This document shows positions 43,126 through 52,809 of a stretch of 64,000 nt of DNA, in pieces. The first letter of the stretch is position 1, and each line of letters starts with the position of its first letter. Both the position numbers and the translations under genes were made by a program. The notes under the pieces are model-generated. The model was not told the DNA's origin. It saw nothing but the letters and a program-made list of their open reading frames with translations, and ran no database searches. Where the stretch lies: NCBI RefSeq assembly GCF_900021175.1, contig NZ_FCOP01000013.1, positions 434,001-498,000 of the forward strand. Reading direction: 5' to 3'. This DNA comes from Pseudenterobacter timonensis. Its GTDB lineage: Bacteria; Pseudomonadota; Gammaproteobacteria; Enterobacterales; Enterobacteriaceae.

Positions 43126-45288
43126 TTACTTACTGTCAGACTTATATTCGTACTCGTAATACCCGTAATCCTGGTACCCGGTCGCGCGGCGGAAGATGGA
43201 GTTAAGGATCACCCCTTTCACCTCGATGCCGTTCTGCTCGAAGCGGTTGAGGCTGGTCTCCACCTCTTTAAGCGTGTTGACCGCGTAACGCGCCACCATC
43301 AGGGTGGTGCCCGCATGACGGCCGACAATCGCCGCATCGGTCACCGCCAGGATCGGCGGGGTATCGATCAGTACCAGGTCGTAGTTTTTACTGGCCCACT
43401 CCACCAGCTGGGTGAAGCGTTGGCTCATCAGCAGCTCTGACGGGTTCGGCGGCACCTGGCCGCGCGGCACGAGGTCAAAGTTGGTGATGGAGGTCGGCTT
43501 AGCGCACTGGGCAATCTCTCCTTTGCCCAGCAGGATCTCAGAGAGGCCGTTGACGTTGTTGGTCCCCAGCAGCTCGTGGGTGTAGCCTTTGCGCATATCG
43601 CAGTCGATGAGCAGCACCCGCTTGTTGGTCTGGCTTATCACCGCAGCAAGGTTGGCGCAGACAAAGGTTTTACCGATGGAGGGGCTGACCCCGGTCATCA
43701 TCAGCACATTGTTCTTAGCCTGCATCATGGCGAAGTGGAGGCTGGTGCGCAGGCTGCGAATCGCCTCGATCGCCAGGTCGGTCGGATTACCCACCGCCAG
43801 CAGCTGGCTCTGCTTGTAGCGTTTGACCCCTTTGATGGTCTTGACGCTGTCACGCGATTTTTGCCACTCAGAGAGCGGGATGCTGGCATAAACGCTGATG
43901 CCATGCTCTTCCAGCGCCTGCGGGCTTTCGATACCGCGGTTAAAGAGCGATCGCAACAGTACGCCCACAATAGAGAGCATCAGGCCGAGAATAATGCTGC
44001 CCAAAATAATCAGCATTTTCTTCGGCTTCAGCACGCCCGGCTGGGCGATAGCCGGGTCGACGATACGTACGTCGCCTACGGTGCTCGCTTCGGTGATCTT
44101 CAGCTCCTGCTGTTTATTCAGCAGCTGCATATAGACCTGCTGGCCCGACTCCACGTCGCGGGTCAACCGCAGGATCTCCTGCTGGGTCTTCGGCATCGCG
44201 GTCACGCGGTTGTTCAGCTTCGCCTTCTCCTCCTCCAGCGCCTGGCGTTTTTCCATCAGGGTGCGGTAAGCCGGGTGGCGTTTGGTATAGAGTTTGGAGA
44301 TCTCCGCCTCTTTAAAGGTCAGCTCGTTGAGCTGGGTGTCGATGTTGACCATCGAGTCGAGCACCGATTTGGCCTCCAGCGGCAGATCCACCGAATCCTT
44401 ATCCTGACGGTAGGCGTTCAGCTTGTTCTCGGCGTCATCCAGATGCGCGCGCACTTCCGGCAGCTGCTTCGCGAGAAAAGCCAGGCTTTTGCCCGCCTCT
44501 TCCGACTTGCGCGCCACGTTCTGCTCAAGGTAGTTGCGGGTAATGCTGTTGAGGATGTCGCGGATCTGATCCCGGTCTTCACCGGTAAAGGTGAGGCTCA
44601 GCACGCCGGTATCTTTGCCGTTTTCCGTTACGGTCAGGTTGTTTTGCAGGTTGTTGATCATCCCCAGGGTGGAGAACTTAGTGACGGTAAACTCGCTCCC
44701 TTCCTGCGCGTGAATGGCGCTGACCATCATCTCCACGCCCGCTTTACGCAGCGGCTGACCTACCTCGCCGCGGGCGTCAAACCCGGCGTCGCTGGTGAGC
44801 TGATACTGTTTCGGCCCCAGCACCGTCAGGGTAAAGACCGTGTCGCCCGAGCCTTTCGGCAGGTTAAAGGTGGTGACCTTCACCGTGTCGTTCTGACGGC
44901 CCATCAGCCGATCCCAGCCCGCCCCGAAAATCGGGAAGGTATTTTTGGTCACGGAGATATCGAGGTCGAGATCGTCAACGGTTTTGCCCAGCACCAGACG
45001 CGACTGAATCAGCTGTATTTCTGCTTCCGATGCGGGCGGCTTATTGGAAAGCGCCGAGCCGATATCCTGCACCAGCGAATTACCGGTATCCTGTTCAATC
45101 TGCACCAGCGCGTCGGCGCTGTAGATTGGCGTGGCGAAAAGGGTATAGATGAAGGCGCAGACCGCAAACAGGGCGGTAATGCCCAGCACCCACCATTTAG
45201 CCTCGACGACGGTGCCAATCAGGCGGCCGATATCAATTTCATCACTGCCCGACATCGGGGCGGCAGAAGGTTTTGTCTTTTCTGTCAT
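43126..45288 (-). CDS. wzc: Colanic acid polysaccharide co-polymerase / tyrosine autokinase Wzc
   Basis: Wzc is an inner-membrane BY-kinase that oligomerises and cycles phosphorylation to drive colanic acid polymerisation and export through Wza. The start at 45288 (MTEKTKPSAAP) gives 720 residues, the E. coli length; a longer frame adds 12 residues into wzb and is unlikely. It has two membrane helices around a Wzz-type periplasmic domain, then Walker A GVSPSIGKT, Walker A' LLIDCDMRKG and Walker B LVLIDTPPI, and a tyrosine-rich tail (GYQDYGYYEYEY). Confidence 0.97.
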   Translation of the reverse strand: MTEKTKPSAAPMSGSDEIDIGRLIGTVVEAKWWVLGITALFAVCAFIYTLFATPIYSADALVQIEQDTGNSLVQDIGSALSNKPPASEAEIQLIQSRLVLGKTVDDLDLDISVTKNTFPIFGAGWDRLMGRQNDTVKVTTFNLPKGSGDTVFTLTVLGPKQYQLTSDAGFDARGEVGQPLRKAGVEMMVSAIHAQEGSEFTVTKFSTLGMINNLQNNLTVTENGKDTGVLSLTFTGEDRDQIRDILNSITRNYLEQNVARKSEEAGKSLAFLAKQLPEVRAHLDDAENKLNAYRQDKDSVDLPLEAKSVLDSMVNIDTQLNELTFKEAEISKLYTKRHPAYRTLMEKRQALEEEKAKLNNRVTAMPKTQQEILRLTRDVESGQQVYMQLLNKQQELKITEASTVGDVRIVDPAIAQPGVLKPKKMLIILGSIILGLMLSIVGVLLRSLFNRGIESPQALEEHGISVYASIPLSEWQKSRDSVKTIKGVKRYKQSQLLAVGNPTDLAIEAIRSLRTSLHFAMMQAKNNVLMMTGVSPSIGKTFVCANLAAVISQTNKRVLLIDCDMRKGYTHELLGTNNVNGLSEILLGKGEIAQCAKPTSITNFDLVPRGQVPPNPSELLMSQRFTQLVEWASKNYDLVLIDTPPILAVTDAAIVGRHAGTTLMVARYAVNTLKEVETSLNRFEQNGIEVKGVILNSIFRRATGYQDYGYYEYEYKSDSK

Positions 45289-45290
45289 TG

Positions 45291-45734
45291 TTATCCCTGC
45301 TGAGCTTTCAGTGCCTGCGCCCACTGTTGGGCAGACCGATCGAGTAAGGTGTAAACCGCTTCAAACGCCTCGCGGCTTTTGCGATAGGGATCGGGGATCT
45401 CACATTCGTTATCCCAGTGACCAAACAGCATCACCTTGCCGCGCATCTCGGGAGCAATCTCACAGAGCGCGTGGATATGGCGTTTTTCCATCGTGAGGAT
45501 CAGATCATATTCGCGGCACAGGCGGGCGGTTATCTGACGGGCGCAATGCCCGTCCAGCGAGAGGTCGTGCGCGGTGGCAACCTCCGTCGCCCGCTGGTCG
45601 GCACATTTGCCCACCAGTGCTCCCAGCCCGGCGGATTCCACCGTCAGAGCGGGCAGATACTGTTTGAGCAGTCTTTCTGCCGTAGGGGAACGGCAAATAT
45701 TCCCCACACAGACCACCAGAATTTTGTTAAACAT
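45291..45734 (-). CDS. wzb: Low molecular weight protein-tyrosine phosphatase Wzb
   Basis: Wzb dephosphorylates the tyrosine tail of Wzc in the cytoplasm. The 147-residue protein has the phosphatase loop CVGNICRS (Cys9 nucleophile, Arg15) near the N terminus and the general acid region IPDPYRKS near 114-121. It lies between wza and wzc with gaps of six and two bases. Confidence 0.97.
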   Translation of the reverse strand: MFNKILVVCVGNICRSPTAERLLKQYLPALTVESAGLGALVGKCADQRATEVATAHDLSLDGHCARQITARLCREYDLILTMEKRHIHALCEIAPEMRGKVMLFGHWDNECEIPDPYRKSREAFEAVYTLLDRSAQQWAQALKAQQG

Positions 45735-45740
45735 CGCGCA

Positions 45741-46877
45741 TTACCAGGTGTGAAGGTCGCTTGCCGTGTCCGTCATGTAGCGAACGCCACTGATGGTTGG
45801 CAGCAACTGGTTGATCAGACGGTTCCAGCGGGCAACCGGTGCGGTGGTGACATAAACCACGTCGTAAGGCTGCAGGCGGAACTCGGTCGCCATCACCAGC
45901 GAGGTCGCGTCGGACATATCAAGCTGGTAGATATTGGCGATCTTGCCGTCGGTCCCCTTGCCTTTCAGCGGACGGATAACAAAGATGCCGCTGGCGTTGG
46001 AGGAGGTCAGATCGATACCTTCGGCGTTGCCCAGCGCTTCGGTGAGCGTCATGCCGCTGAAGTCCATCTTGAGCGTGCTCTGCTTTTTCACCTCGCCCAT
46101 CACGAACACTTTCAGATCGTCATTACGCGGCACGTAGAGAATGTCGCCCGGGTAGAGCAGGCGGTTCTGGCTCAGATCGCCGTTTTGCATCAGCGCCTGT
46201 AGCGAAATACGCTCCTCTTTTCCGTCATGGGTGAGCACCACGTTGCGCCAGTCGGCATCTTCCGTCAGGCCGCCCGCGGCGTTAATCGCATCCAGCACCG
46301 TCAGCGGCACGTTGGTGATCGCCTGCTGGCCCGATTTATTCACCTGGCCGGAGATATAGGCTTTCTGCGAGCGGAACGCGGCGATATTAACGTCCACCTG
46401 CGGGTCAGCGATGTACTGCGCTAAACGGCCGGTAATATCACTACGAATTTCCGCCAGAGTCTTGCCTACGACGCGGACTTTGCCGACATAGGGGTAGAAC
46501 ATGGTGCCGTCCGGCTGGACCCAGTTGCCGGTATCACTTGAGCTACGGTACTGACCGGCTGGCGTCGTCAGCTCCGGGTGATCCCACACGGTAACGTTAA
46601 TCACATCACCCGGCCCAACGCGGTACTGATAGGTGGAGATCTCCTGATCCAGCGACACATTCGGCTGCGCAACGTTAGGACGAGGCCGTAATTGTTCGAC
46701 GAGGCGCGGGGTTAAGGGATAGACATTCACCATGCGGTCAAGGTCGAAATCCGCATCCTGTTGCTTTATCACATCTTTGCCGATGGTTGACATATTGCTG
46801 CCGGGAAAGACCGTGCAACCACTCATCAAGGTCACAGACACCAATAATGGCATCAATTTCATTTTGGATTTCATCAT
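45741..46877 (-). CDS. wza: Outer membrane polysaccharide export lipoprotein Wza
   Basis: Wza forms the octameric outer-membrane channel for colanic acid. The 378-residue precursor has a signal peptide ending in the lipobox LMSGC with Cys21 as the lipidated residue, the polysaccharide export domain [22 protein letters not shown]-type repeats ([15 protein letters not shown]), and a C-terminal amphipathic helix near [12 protein letters not shown] that spans the outer membrane. It is the first gene of the colanic acid operon. Confidence 0.97.
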   Translation of the reverse strand: MMKSKMKLMPLLVSVTLMSGCTVFPGSNMSTIGKDVIKQQDADFDLDRMVNVYPLTPRLVEQLRPRPNVAQPNVSLDQEISTYQYRVGPGDVINVTVWDHPELTTPAGQYRSSSDTGNWVQPDGTMFYPYVGKVRVVGKTLAEIRSDITGRLAQYIADPQVDVNIAAFRSQKAYISGQVNKSGQQAITNVPLTVLDAINAAGGLTEDADWRNVVLTHDGKEERISLQALMQNGDLSQNRLLYPGDILYVPRNDDLKVFVMGEVKKQSTLKMDFSGMTLTEALGNAEGIDLTSSNASGIFVIRPLKGKGTDGKIANIYQLDMSDATSLVMATEFRLQPYDVVYVTTAPVARWNRLINQLLPTISGVRYMTDTASDLHTW

Positions 46878-47055
46878 TGATTATTTATCACTTTGGCAGA
46901 GTAATTATCCTGTGCAATTTAAATAAGCGTACTTGCAGAAGAGATTCACGATGCAGTTAATCTTTTTGAAATATAACTGGCATCAGTCCTAAAAAATGCT
47001 TATTCATCCATTGGCTATTGACAGAATAATCGAGGCTGATTCTCACGCTTTCAGG

Positions 47056-47093
47056 CACGCTACCGCCCTTGGCTTTCAGTTACCAATCCACTG
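47056..47093 (-). promoter_or_regulatory. JUMPstart element with ops site (colanic acid operon)
   Basis: On the minus strand the sequence ends GAAAGCCAAGGGCGGTAGCGTG, containing the full ops motif GGCGGTAGCGTG, and begins with a diverged copy of the JUMPstart 5' half. It lies about 180 bases before wza, as in E. coli, where RfaH acts on the cps operon. The 3' half is conserved and the 5' half is not, which fits ops being the functional core. Confidence 0.9.
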
Positions 47094-47259
47094 TCTTAAC
47101 AATATCTTATGGATAAACACCCTCTCAGACATGGCCGCGCAGGTTTATATCAGGCAAATTAATTGCCCGGCTGAGAAAGAATTTCAGCCCTGTTGGCCAG
47201 ATGAAAAATAGCAGCAAAAAGTTTTAACATTTGATGCTGGAAGAATTGTTGCAGCTAAC

Positions 47260-47288
47260 CTAATAGCAGGCAAGGAGACAACTGTCCG
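47260..47288 (-). promoter_or_regulatory. Candidate wza promoter
   Basis: Read on the minus strand, CGGACA (47283-47288) and TATTAG (47260-47265) are separated by exactly 17 bases, and the -10 is preceded by TGC, giving an extended -10. The weak -35 would fit a promoter needing an activator. This is a visual prediction. Confidence 0.45.
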
Positions 47289-47300
47289 AAGTTTTGCTTT

Positions 47301-47314
47301 TAAGAATAATATTA
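47301..47314 (-). promoter_or_regulatory. Candidate RcsAB box upstream of wza
   Basis: TAAGAATAATATTA (as read on the plus strand) matches about 11 of 14 positions of the RcsAB consensus TaAGaatatTCctA. The site lies just upstream of the candidate -35, about 54 bases before the expected start point, a fitting place for activation by the Rcs phosphorelay, which controls colanic acid in enteric bacteria. AT-rich sequence makes chance matches possible. Confidence 0.45.
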
Positions 47315-47565
47315 AGAGCAAATTTCTTTGGTTTTAGGATTTTCTTTATATTGACAATTAACCGGAAAGAAAACAGCTCTGTGAAATTTATCCGCGTCAT
47401 TCTTTTTAATGATGATGATACCACCTGGAAATAATAAGGTTATTTGACCAGCTATTATTATTATGTTCTGCAAGAGAAATTCCGGGCTGGCATTGAAATT
47501 TGCTCCAGCTTTATCCATGATCAAAGTGTGACATTAGTCATATAACAGAAGGTATTGCTTACGCT

Positions 47566-49149
47566 ATGGAATGGATTGCCGATCCATCAATCTGGGCCGG
47601 GCTGGTGACGCTTGTCGTCATCGAGTTAGTGCTCGGTATCGATAACCTCGTCTTTATTGCTATCCTCGCCGAAAAGCTTCCTCCGGCCCAGCGCGACCGC
47701 GCCCGGGTAACGGGGCTGCTGCTGGCGATGGGGATGCGCCTGCTGCTGCTCGCCTCGATCTCCTGGCTGGTAACGCTAACGACGCCCCTCTTCACCGTGC
47801 GCGGCCTGAGCTTTAGCGCCCGCGATCTGATTATGCTCATCGGCGGGTTTTTCCTGCTGTTTAAAGCAACGGTGGAGCTTAACGAACGGCTGGAGGGGAA
47901 AGACAGCGAAAACCCGACCCAGCGCCGGGGGGCAAAGTTCTGGGCCGTGGTGGCGCAAATCGTGGTGCTGGACGCGGTCTTTTCGCTCGATTCCGTGATA
48001 ACCGCCGTCGGGATGGTGGATCATCTGGCGGTCATGATGGCTGCGGTGATTATCGCTATCTCCCTGATGGTGATGGCGAGCAAGTCGCTGACGCGCTTTG
48101 TCAACAGCCATCCCACTATCGTGATCCTCTGTCTCAGTTTCCTGCTGATGATCGGCTTTAGCCTGGTGGCGGAGGGATTTGGCTTTCATATTCCGAAGGG
48201 CTACCTGTACGCCGCGATTGGCTTCTCGGTGATAATCGAAGCGCTGAACCAGCTGGCGATCTTTAATCGCCGCCGCTTCCTTTCGGCAAACCAGACGCTG
48301 CGCCAGCGCACCGCCGAAACGGTGATGCGCCTCTTAAGCGGCAGGAAAGAGGATGCGGAGCTGGATGCCCAGTCCGCCTCTCTGCTGGCCGATCATGACG
48401 ATAGCCAGATATTTAACAGCCAGGAGCGGCTGATGATCGAGCGGGTGCTGAACCTGAACCAGCGCACCGTCAGCAGCATTATGACCTCGCGTCACGACAT
48501 TGAGCATATCGACCTGAACGCGCCAGAAGCGCAGGTGCGCGCCCTGCTGGACAAAAACCAGCATACCCGCATCGTGGTGACCGGCGGCGAGGAGTCTGAC
48601 GATATGGTGGGCGTGGTGCATATTATCGATCTGCTTGACCAGCAGCTTCGCGGCGAGCCGCTTGATCTACAGGTGCTGGTGCGCCAGCCGCTGGTTTTCC
48701 CTGAAGGACTGCCGCTGCTCTCTGCGCTGGAGCAGTTCCGTAATGCCCGCACCCACTTCGCTTTTGTGGTGGACGAATTTGGTTCCGTTGAAGGGCTGGT
48801 GACGCTCAGCGACGTCATGGAGACCATCGCCGGGAATCTGCCCAACGAAGTGGATGAGATTGACGCGCGGCACGATATACAGAAAAACGCCGATGGCTCC
48901 TGGACCGCCAACGGGCATATGCCGCTGGAGGATCTGGTGCAGTTTGTCCCGCTGCCGCTGGATGAACGCCGTGAATATCACACCATCGCGGGCCTGCTGA
49001 TGGAGTATCTGCAGCGTATACCGAAGCCGGGCGAAGAGGTGACGGTGGGCGACTACCTGCTGAAAACCCTGCAGGTGGAGAGCCACCGCGTCCAGAAGGT
49101 GCAGTTGATTCCGTTGCATAAAGAGGAGACGCTGGATTACGAGGTGTAG
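47566..49149 (+). CDS. yegH: TerC-family membrane protein with CBS and CorC domains (YegH)
   Basis: YegH is a 527-residue inner-membrane protein of unproven function. The N-terminal 230 residues form a TerC-like domain with seven or so membrane helices and acidic motifs [12 protein letters not shown] and [17 protein letters not shown], which in the family may bind metal. Then come two CBS motifs (about 290-410; [32 protein letters not shown]) and a CorC/HlyC C-terminal domain. Related proteins are linked to metal ion homeostasis; that is all that can be inferred. The start ATG has a GAAGG upstream. Confidence 0.95.
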   Translation: MEWIADPSIWAGLVTLVVIELVLGIDNLVFIAILAEKLPPAQRDRARVTGLLLAMGMRLLLLASISWLVTLTTPLFTVRGLSFSARDLIMLIGGFFLLFKATVELNERLEGKDSENPTQRRGAKFWAVVAQIVVLDAVFSLDSVITAVGMVDHLAVMMAAVIIAISLMVMASKSLTRFVNSHPTIVILCLSFLLMIGFSLVAEGFGFHIPKGYLYAAIGFSVIIEALNQLAIFNRRRFLSANQTLRQRTAETVMRLLSGRKEDAELDAQSASLLADHDDSQIFNSQERLMIERVLNLNQRTVSSIMTSRHDIEHIDLNAPEAQVRALLDKNQHTRIVVTGGEESDDMVGVVHIIDLLDQQLRGEPLDLQVLVRQPLVFPEGLPLLSALEQFRNARTHFAFVVDEFGSVEGLVTLSDVMETIAGNLPNEVDEIDARHDIQKNADGSWTANGHMPLEDLVQFVPLPLDERREYHTIAGLLMEYLQRIPKPGEEVTVGDYLLKTLQVESHRVQKVQLIPLHKEETLDYEV

Positions 49150-49173
49150 GGAAGCGGTAGGTTGGGCGGGTTT

Positions 49174-49613
49174 CCCCTCACCCTAACCCTCTCCCCAAAG
49201 GGGAGAGGGGATTGTCCGGTGCACTGTCTGGAGATATGGCACGACTCGCTTTTCCCTTCAGGGCGTAAAACTCTGGCACTATTTCCCCTTTGGGGAGAGG
49301 GGACTGTCCGGCGCGCTGTTTGAAGATATGGCACGACTCGCTTTTCCCTTCAGGTCGTAAAACTCTGGCACTCGTTCCCCCTCTCCCCAAAGGGGAGAGG
49401 GAACTGTCCGGTGCGCTGTTTGAAGATATGGCACGGCTCGCTTTACCCTTCAGGGCGTAAAACTCTGGCACTCTTTCCCCCTCTCCCCTCTGGGGAGAGG
49501 GGACTGTCCGGTGCGCTGTCTGGAGATATGACACGACTCGCTTTTCCCTCAGGTCGTAAAACTCTGGCACTCTTTTCCCCTCTCCCCTATGGGGAGAGGG
49601 TCGGGGTGAGGGG
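49174..49613. repeat. Composite palindromic repeat element D with ~92-100 base tandem array (yegH-asmA gap)
   Basis: The element fills the 473-base gap between two convergent genes. The same inverted ends as elements A-C enclose four tandem copies of a 92-100 base unit; CTCTGGCACT recurs at 49271, 49363, 49463 and 49562, preceded by GATATGGCACGACTCGCTTT-type sequence, with a CCTCTCCCC/GGGGAGAGG hairpin per unit. As it lies between gene 3' ends it may also end transcription. Reading frames through it are only repeat translations. Confidence 0.88.
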
Positions 49614-49622
49614 CAATCAGAC

Positions 49623-51470
49623 TTAAAGCTTATCCAAAAACTTCTTCACATCCTTGCCATTCTGCGAATCTTTGTTCTTATCCGCCCAGTCGTTGAGACG
49701 ACGCTTCGCCTCGCCCTGAAGCTGTTTACGCAGCACCTGGTCCACCTGCAGGTTGTAGTTCAGCGCCTGCCATTTGCCGTAGACGCGCAGGGGAATCGGC
49801 GTCTCCTTCAGGAAATCCACTAGCTTCCCTTCGCCTTCCCAGCCGTCGAGCACCCGCACGTTAAAGTGTGTGTCGGCGCTCTCCTGCACCAGATCCAGCG
49901 TACCGCTGCCGGTCAGCGCGAGCATGGACGACTCCCCTTCCATCGCGTTCAGCGTCAGCTGCCCATCGTCGAGGGTCAGATCGCTGGTAAAGCGATCCAG
50001 ACGCGTCGCGTTATCAAAGCTCTCGCTCCCCTTGACGCTGGTGCTGCGCTCCACCGCCTGCTGCACCAGTTGCTGGAAGTTAAGCCCCTCCATGCGGGTG
50101 CCGGTTAGCGAGACCTTCGCCTGCCCCTGCCAGCTGCGGCGGAAAGCGTCGGCGTCAATCCGGCTACCGGAGAAATCCCCCGCCATCGTCAGGTGACCGG
50201 TCAGGGAGATAGGGTAGTTAAATGCCTTCAGGATAGTGCCAATCTCAACGTTATCCAGCCGCGGCTGAAACTCCGCTTTGGCGGTCTCTTTGCGCACATC
50301 CAGCGAGCCCGGCAGCGAAAGGCGTCCGTCGCCCAGCTGACCGCTCAGCTCGGTGATGGTTAACAGCCCCTCATGGTTCAGCATCTGCGCGTTGACCTGG
50401 GTAAAGTCCATCCCGCGCCAGCGCAAGCTGTTGGCCTTCAGCCTGATGTCGGCGGTAAAGCCGCGCAGACCGTTATATTCCGGCTGGTCAACCGCCGAGG
50501 AGATGACCGGGCGCGTCTGTCTCGCCGCCTGCCCCGTCTGCGCCGCTCTGCTCTGCGGGGCAGCATCGCCCTGCGGCGCGAGCAGATTTTCGAGGTTGAG
50601 CTTGTCAAACTGCAGGTCAAAGACCCACTTCGGCGCCTCGTCAAGAATAACGTTCGCCTGCCCCTGCAGCTTGCTGTCGTTGGCCTGGAGCTGCAGATTG
50701 TTGAGCTGAAGCTGCTTCTGCTCTTCAAGCCAGACCGCCTGCAGCGTTCCCTGTCCGGTAATCCCCTGCGCAGGCAGATCCGCGCCGGAAAGGGTCCAGC
50801 CAAGCTGCTGGATATCTGCCGTCAGCCGGTGCGGATAATCGGAGGCGTCGACGTTCGCCTTCATGGTGATGTTCATGTCGCGCTGGTTGCGGTTCACCCG
50901 CCCGGAAAACTCCACCGCGGCCCGGTGACGTTCATCCTGGTCCATTTGCAGGTTGATGTTGCGCACCGTCACCTGCTCGTCATCCTCATGCTGAAAGACC
51001 AGCAGGCTATCAGCCACCTTCAGGCTGCCGATATCAAAAGACCAGCCCGCATCCTCAGGCGCATCCGGCAGGGTGTTCTCGTGCGGCACCACCGGCGCGG
51101 TCTTGTCGCGAACGGCCTCGGTCTGCGGTGTCAGCTGAATCACCGCCCCTTTGAGCATTACCTGCTGCACCTGGAGCTGATGCGACAACAGCGGCCAGAG
51201 CGCAACGTCCAGCCGCATGTTGTCGGCGCTCACCAGCGGCGCCGAGGCCCCAGGGGCGGTTAACGACATCCGACCGGAAAGAATGCTGAGCTGCGGCCAG
51301 ACATGCCAGCGCAGCGGCCCTTCCAGCTTCAGTTCATACCCGCTGCGCGCTTCGACCTGACGCACCATATAGGCGCGAAAATCGTTCGGGTTAACCAGCA
51401 GCACCAACGCGGAAAGGCCAGCAACCAGCACCACCAGCAAGATCATCAGCGTTGTCAGAACTCTTCTCAT
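49623..51470 (-). CDS. asmA: AsmA, inner-membrane anchored lipid-transport-like protein
   Basis: AsmA is a member of the AsmA-like/VPS13-type bridge family (with YhdP, TamB) implicated in outer membrane assembly and phospholipid balance. The 615-residue protein, near the E. coli 617, has an N-terminal membrane anchor (VLTTLMILLVVLVAGLSALVLL region, residues 4-26) and a long periplasmic beta-rich part. A low-complexity Ala/Gln/Pro-rich linker sits near residue 300-325. It is followed downstream by repeat element D. Confidence 0.95.
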   Translation of the reverse strand: MRRVLTTLMILLVVLVAGLSALVLLVNPNDFRAYMVRQVEARSGYELKLEGPLRWHVWPQLSILSGRMSLTAPGASAPLVSADNMRLDVALWPLLSHQLQVQQVMLKGAVIQLTPQTEAVRDKTAPVVPHENTLPDAPEDAGWSFDIGSLKVADSLLVFQHEDDEQVTVRNINLQMDQDERHRAAVEFSGRVNRNQRDMNITMKANVDASDYPHRLTADIQQLGWTLSGADLPAQGITGQGTLQAVWLEEQKQLQLNNLQLQANDSKLQGQANVILDEAPKWVFDLQFDKLNLENLLAPQGDAAPQSRAAQTGQAARQTRPVISSAVDQPEYNGLRGFTADIRLKANSLRWRGMDFTQVNAQMLNHEGLLTITELSGQLGDGRLSLPGSLDVRKETAKAEFQPRLDNVEIGTILKAFNYPISLTGHLTMAGDFSGSRIDADAFRRSWQGQAKVSLTGTRMEGLNFQQLVQQAVERSTSVKGSESFDNATRLDRFTSDLTLDDGQLTLNAMEGESSMLALTGSGTLDLVQESADTHFNVRVLDGWEGEGKLVDFLKETPIPLRVYGKWQALNYNLQVDQVLRKQLQGEAKRRLNDWADKNKDSQNGKDVKKFLDKL

Positions 51471-51497
51471 GGCATCCTCAGTGGACCGGCCTTACGC

Positions 51498-52079
51498 TCA
51501 GTCTTTATCAATACGGCTGGCCACCGCACCCTGCTGATCGCGATATTTCGCATCCTGGCGGCGATTATAAGGTCGTTCTGCCGGGCCGGTCAGCGGCTCA
51601 AAGCTGAGCGCGCCGATCATCATGCCCGGTCGCAGCGCCAGCGGCAGTTTACCCGCATTAAAGAACTCCAGCACGATACGGCCTGACCAGCCCGGATCGA
51701 TACGGTGAGCGGTGACGTGAACCATTAGCCCCAGGCGCGCCAGGGAGGAGCGCCCGTCGAGCCAGCCCACCAGATCGGCAGGCAGGGTCACCGACTCAAA
51801 GGTGACCGCCAGCGCCAGCTCGCCCGGATGGAGATAAAAGGCGTCGCCATCCTCAATCACGATTTCGTCGCTCATCACCCGATCCAGCGCGGCGCTGACT
51901 TCGTCTTTCGGTCCGCTCAGATCGATAAACGGCGCGGTGTGGCCGCTAAAGGTACGGAATTTGTTCCCCAGACGCACGTCAACGGTGACGCCGTTAATAC
52001 GCTCCACGGGAGGCCGCGGCGTAATAGAGAGGCGGCCTTCATCCAGCCAGGCTTCTATATCTCGGTCACAAAGACGCAT
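51498..52079 (-). CDS. dcd: dCTP deaminase
   Basis: Dcd deaminates dCTP to dUTP, the main source of dUMP for thymidylate synthesis in enteric bacteria. The 193-residue trimeric enzyme has [11 protein letters not shown] with the catalytic Arg region and [17 protein letters not shown] with the catalytic glutamate. It lies 88 bases after udk and 27 before asmA on the same strand, a conserved order. Confidence 0.98.
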   Translation of the reverse strand: MRLCDRDIEAWLDEGRLSITPRPPVERINGVTVDVRLGNKFRTFSGHTAPFIDLSGPKDEVSAALDRVMSDEIVIEDGDAFYLHPGELALAVTFESVTLPADLVGWLDGRSSLARLGLMVHVTAHRIDPGWSGRIVLEFFNAGKLPLALRPGMMIGALSFEPLTGPAERPYNRRQDAKYRDQQGAVASRIDKD

Positions 52080-52167
52080 GGCACTTTCTCCTTTCGTGCA
52101 TCATGCCCTGCTGCAGGAGGCGCGCAGGGCAAACGGTTACCTTTGAACGGTACACAATTCGGGCGGT

Positions 52168-52809
52168 TTATTCAAAAAACTGACTGATCTTCGCCTTCAG
52201 GATATCGATAGCGATGCGGTTTTTCCCCCCGCGCGGCACGATAATGTCGGCATACTGTTTGGACGGTTCGATAAATTGCAGGAACATCGGACGTACCGTT
52301 TTCTGGTACTGCGCCATCACCGAATCCATAGAGCGGCCGCGCTCGTTGACGTCGCGCTTGATACGGCGCATCAGGCAGATGTCGAGCGGCGTATCCACGA
52401 AAATGGAGAAGTGCATCGACTCCCTGAGGCGGGCGTCGGTGAGCAGCAGGATCCCTTCCAGAATAATGACTTTTTTCGGCTCAATGCGCACGGTTTCTTG
52501 CGTACGGGTATGTTCAACGTAGCTGTAAACCGGCAGTTCAATCGCTTTGCCGCTCTTTAGCGCTTCCAGATGCTGGAACAGCAGGCTGTGATCCATCGCG
52601 TTAGGATGGTCGTAGTTGGTTTTAACGCGTTCTTCCATCGAAAGATGGGATTGGTCTTTATAGTAGCTGTCTTCGGGAATTACGCCGATGTGCTCATCAC
52701 CAACCTGTTCGCGCAGTTCGCGGTAGAGCGTACTGGCAATAAGACTTTTACCTGAAGCGGATGCGCCGGCAATGCCTATAATGACGCACTGATGAGACTT
52801 ATCAGTCAT
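52168..52809 (-). CDS. udk: Uridine kinase
   Basis: Udk phosphorylates uridine and cytidine with GTP or ATP in pyrimidine salvage. The 213-residue protein has the P-loop [14 protein letters not shown], a catalytic [16 protein letters not shown] region, [11 protein letters not shown] and [12 protein letters not shown]. It is preceded by a likely promoter and leader hairpin. It is the first gene of the udk-dcd-asmA group. Confidence 0.98.
   Translation of the reverse strand: MTDKSHQCVIIGIAGASASGKSLIASTLYRELREQVGDEHIGVIPEDSYYKDQSHLSMEERVKTNYDHPNAMDHSLLFQHLEALKSGKAIELPVYSYVEHTRTQETVRIEPKKVIILEGILLLTDARLRESMHFSIFVDTPLDICLMRRIKRDVNERGRSMDSVMAQYQKTVRPMFLQFIEPSKQYADIIVPRGGKNRIAIDILKAKISQFFE

Larger units (their letters stand above)
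46878..47565. promoter_or_regulatory. Divergent regulatory region between wza and yegH
   Basis: A 688-base non-coding stretch. From the wza side it holds a leader of about 180 bases, the JUMPstart element (47056-47093), another 170 bases of leader, a candidate promoter (47260-47288) and an RcsAB-like box (47301-47314). The remaining 250 bases must include the yegH promoter; TTGACA at 47351-47356 is a good -35 but has no clear -10. GAAGG lies about 15 bases before the yegH ATG. Two short frames in this region look accidental. Confidence 0.6.

Noticed and set aside
43576..45303. A 575-codon open frame antisense to wzc
   Set aside because: Long antisense frames are common opposite GC-rich genes; wzc on the other strand is fully conserved and accounts for the sequence. 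The same holds for long frames opposite hisC/hisB (1867-2958), wcaM (24272-25264), cpsB (32509-34143), asmA (50373-51263) and mdtA (59104-60267).
46996..47211. A 71-codon plus-strand frame in the wza leader
   Set aside because: It runs through the JUMPstart element on the opposite strand from its known function and resembles no recognisable family.
47312..47524. A 70-codon minus-strand frame between wza and yegH
   Set aside because: It has an Ile-rich, low-complexity translation, no clear ribosome-binding site, and overlaps the candidate RcsAB box; it is more likely non-coding regulatory DNA.
49178..49570. A 130-codon minus-strand frame in the yegH-asmA gap
   Set aside because: Its translation is a repeated peptide produced by the tandem repeat element, without a start signal or family resemblance.
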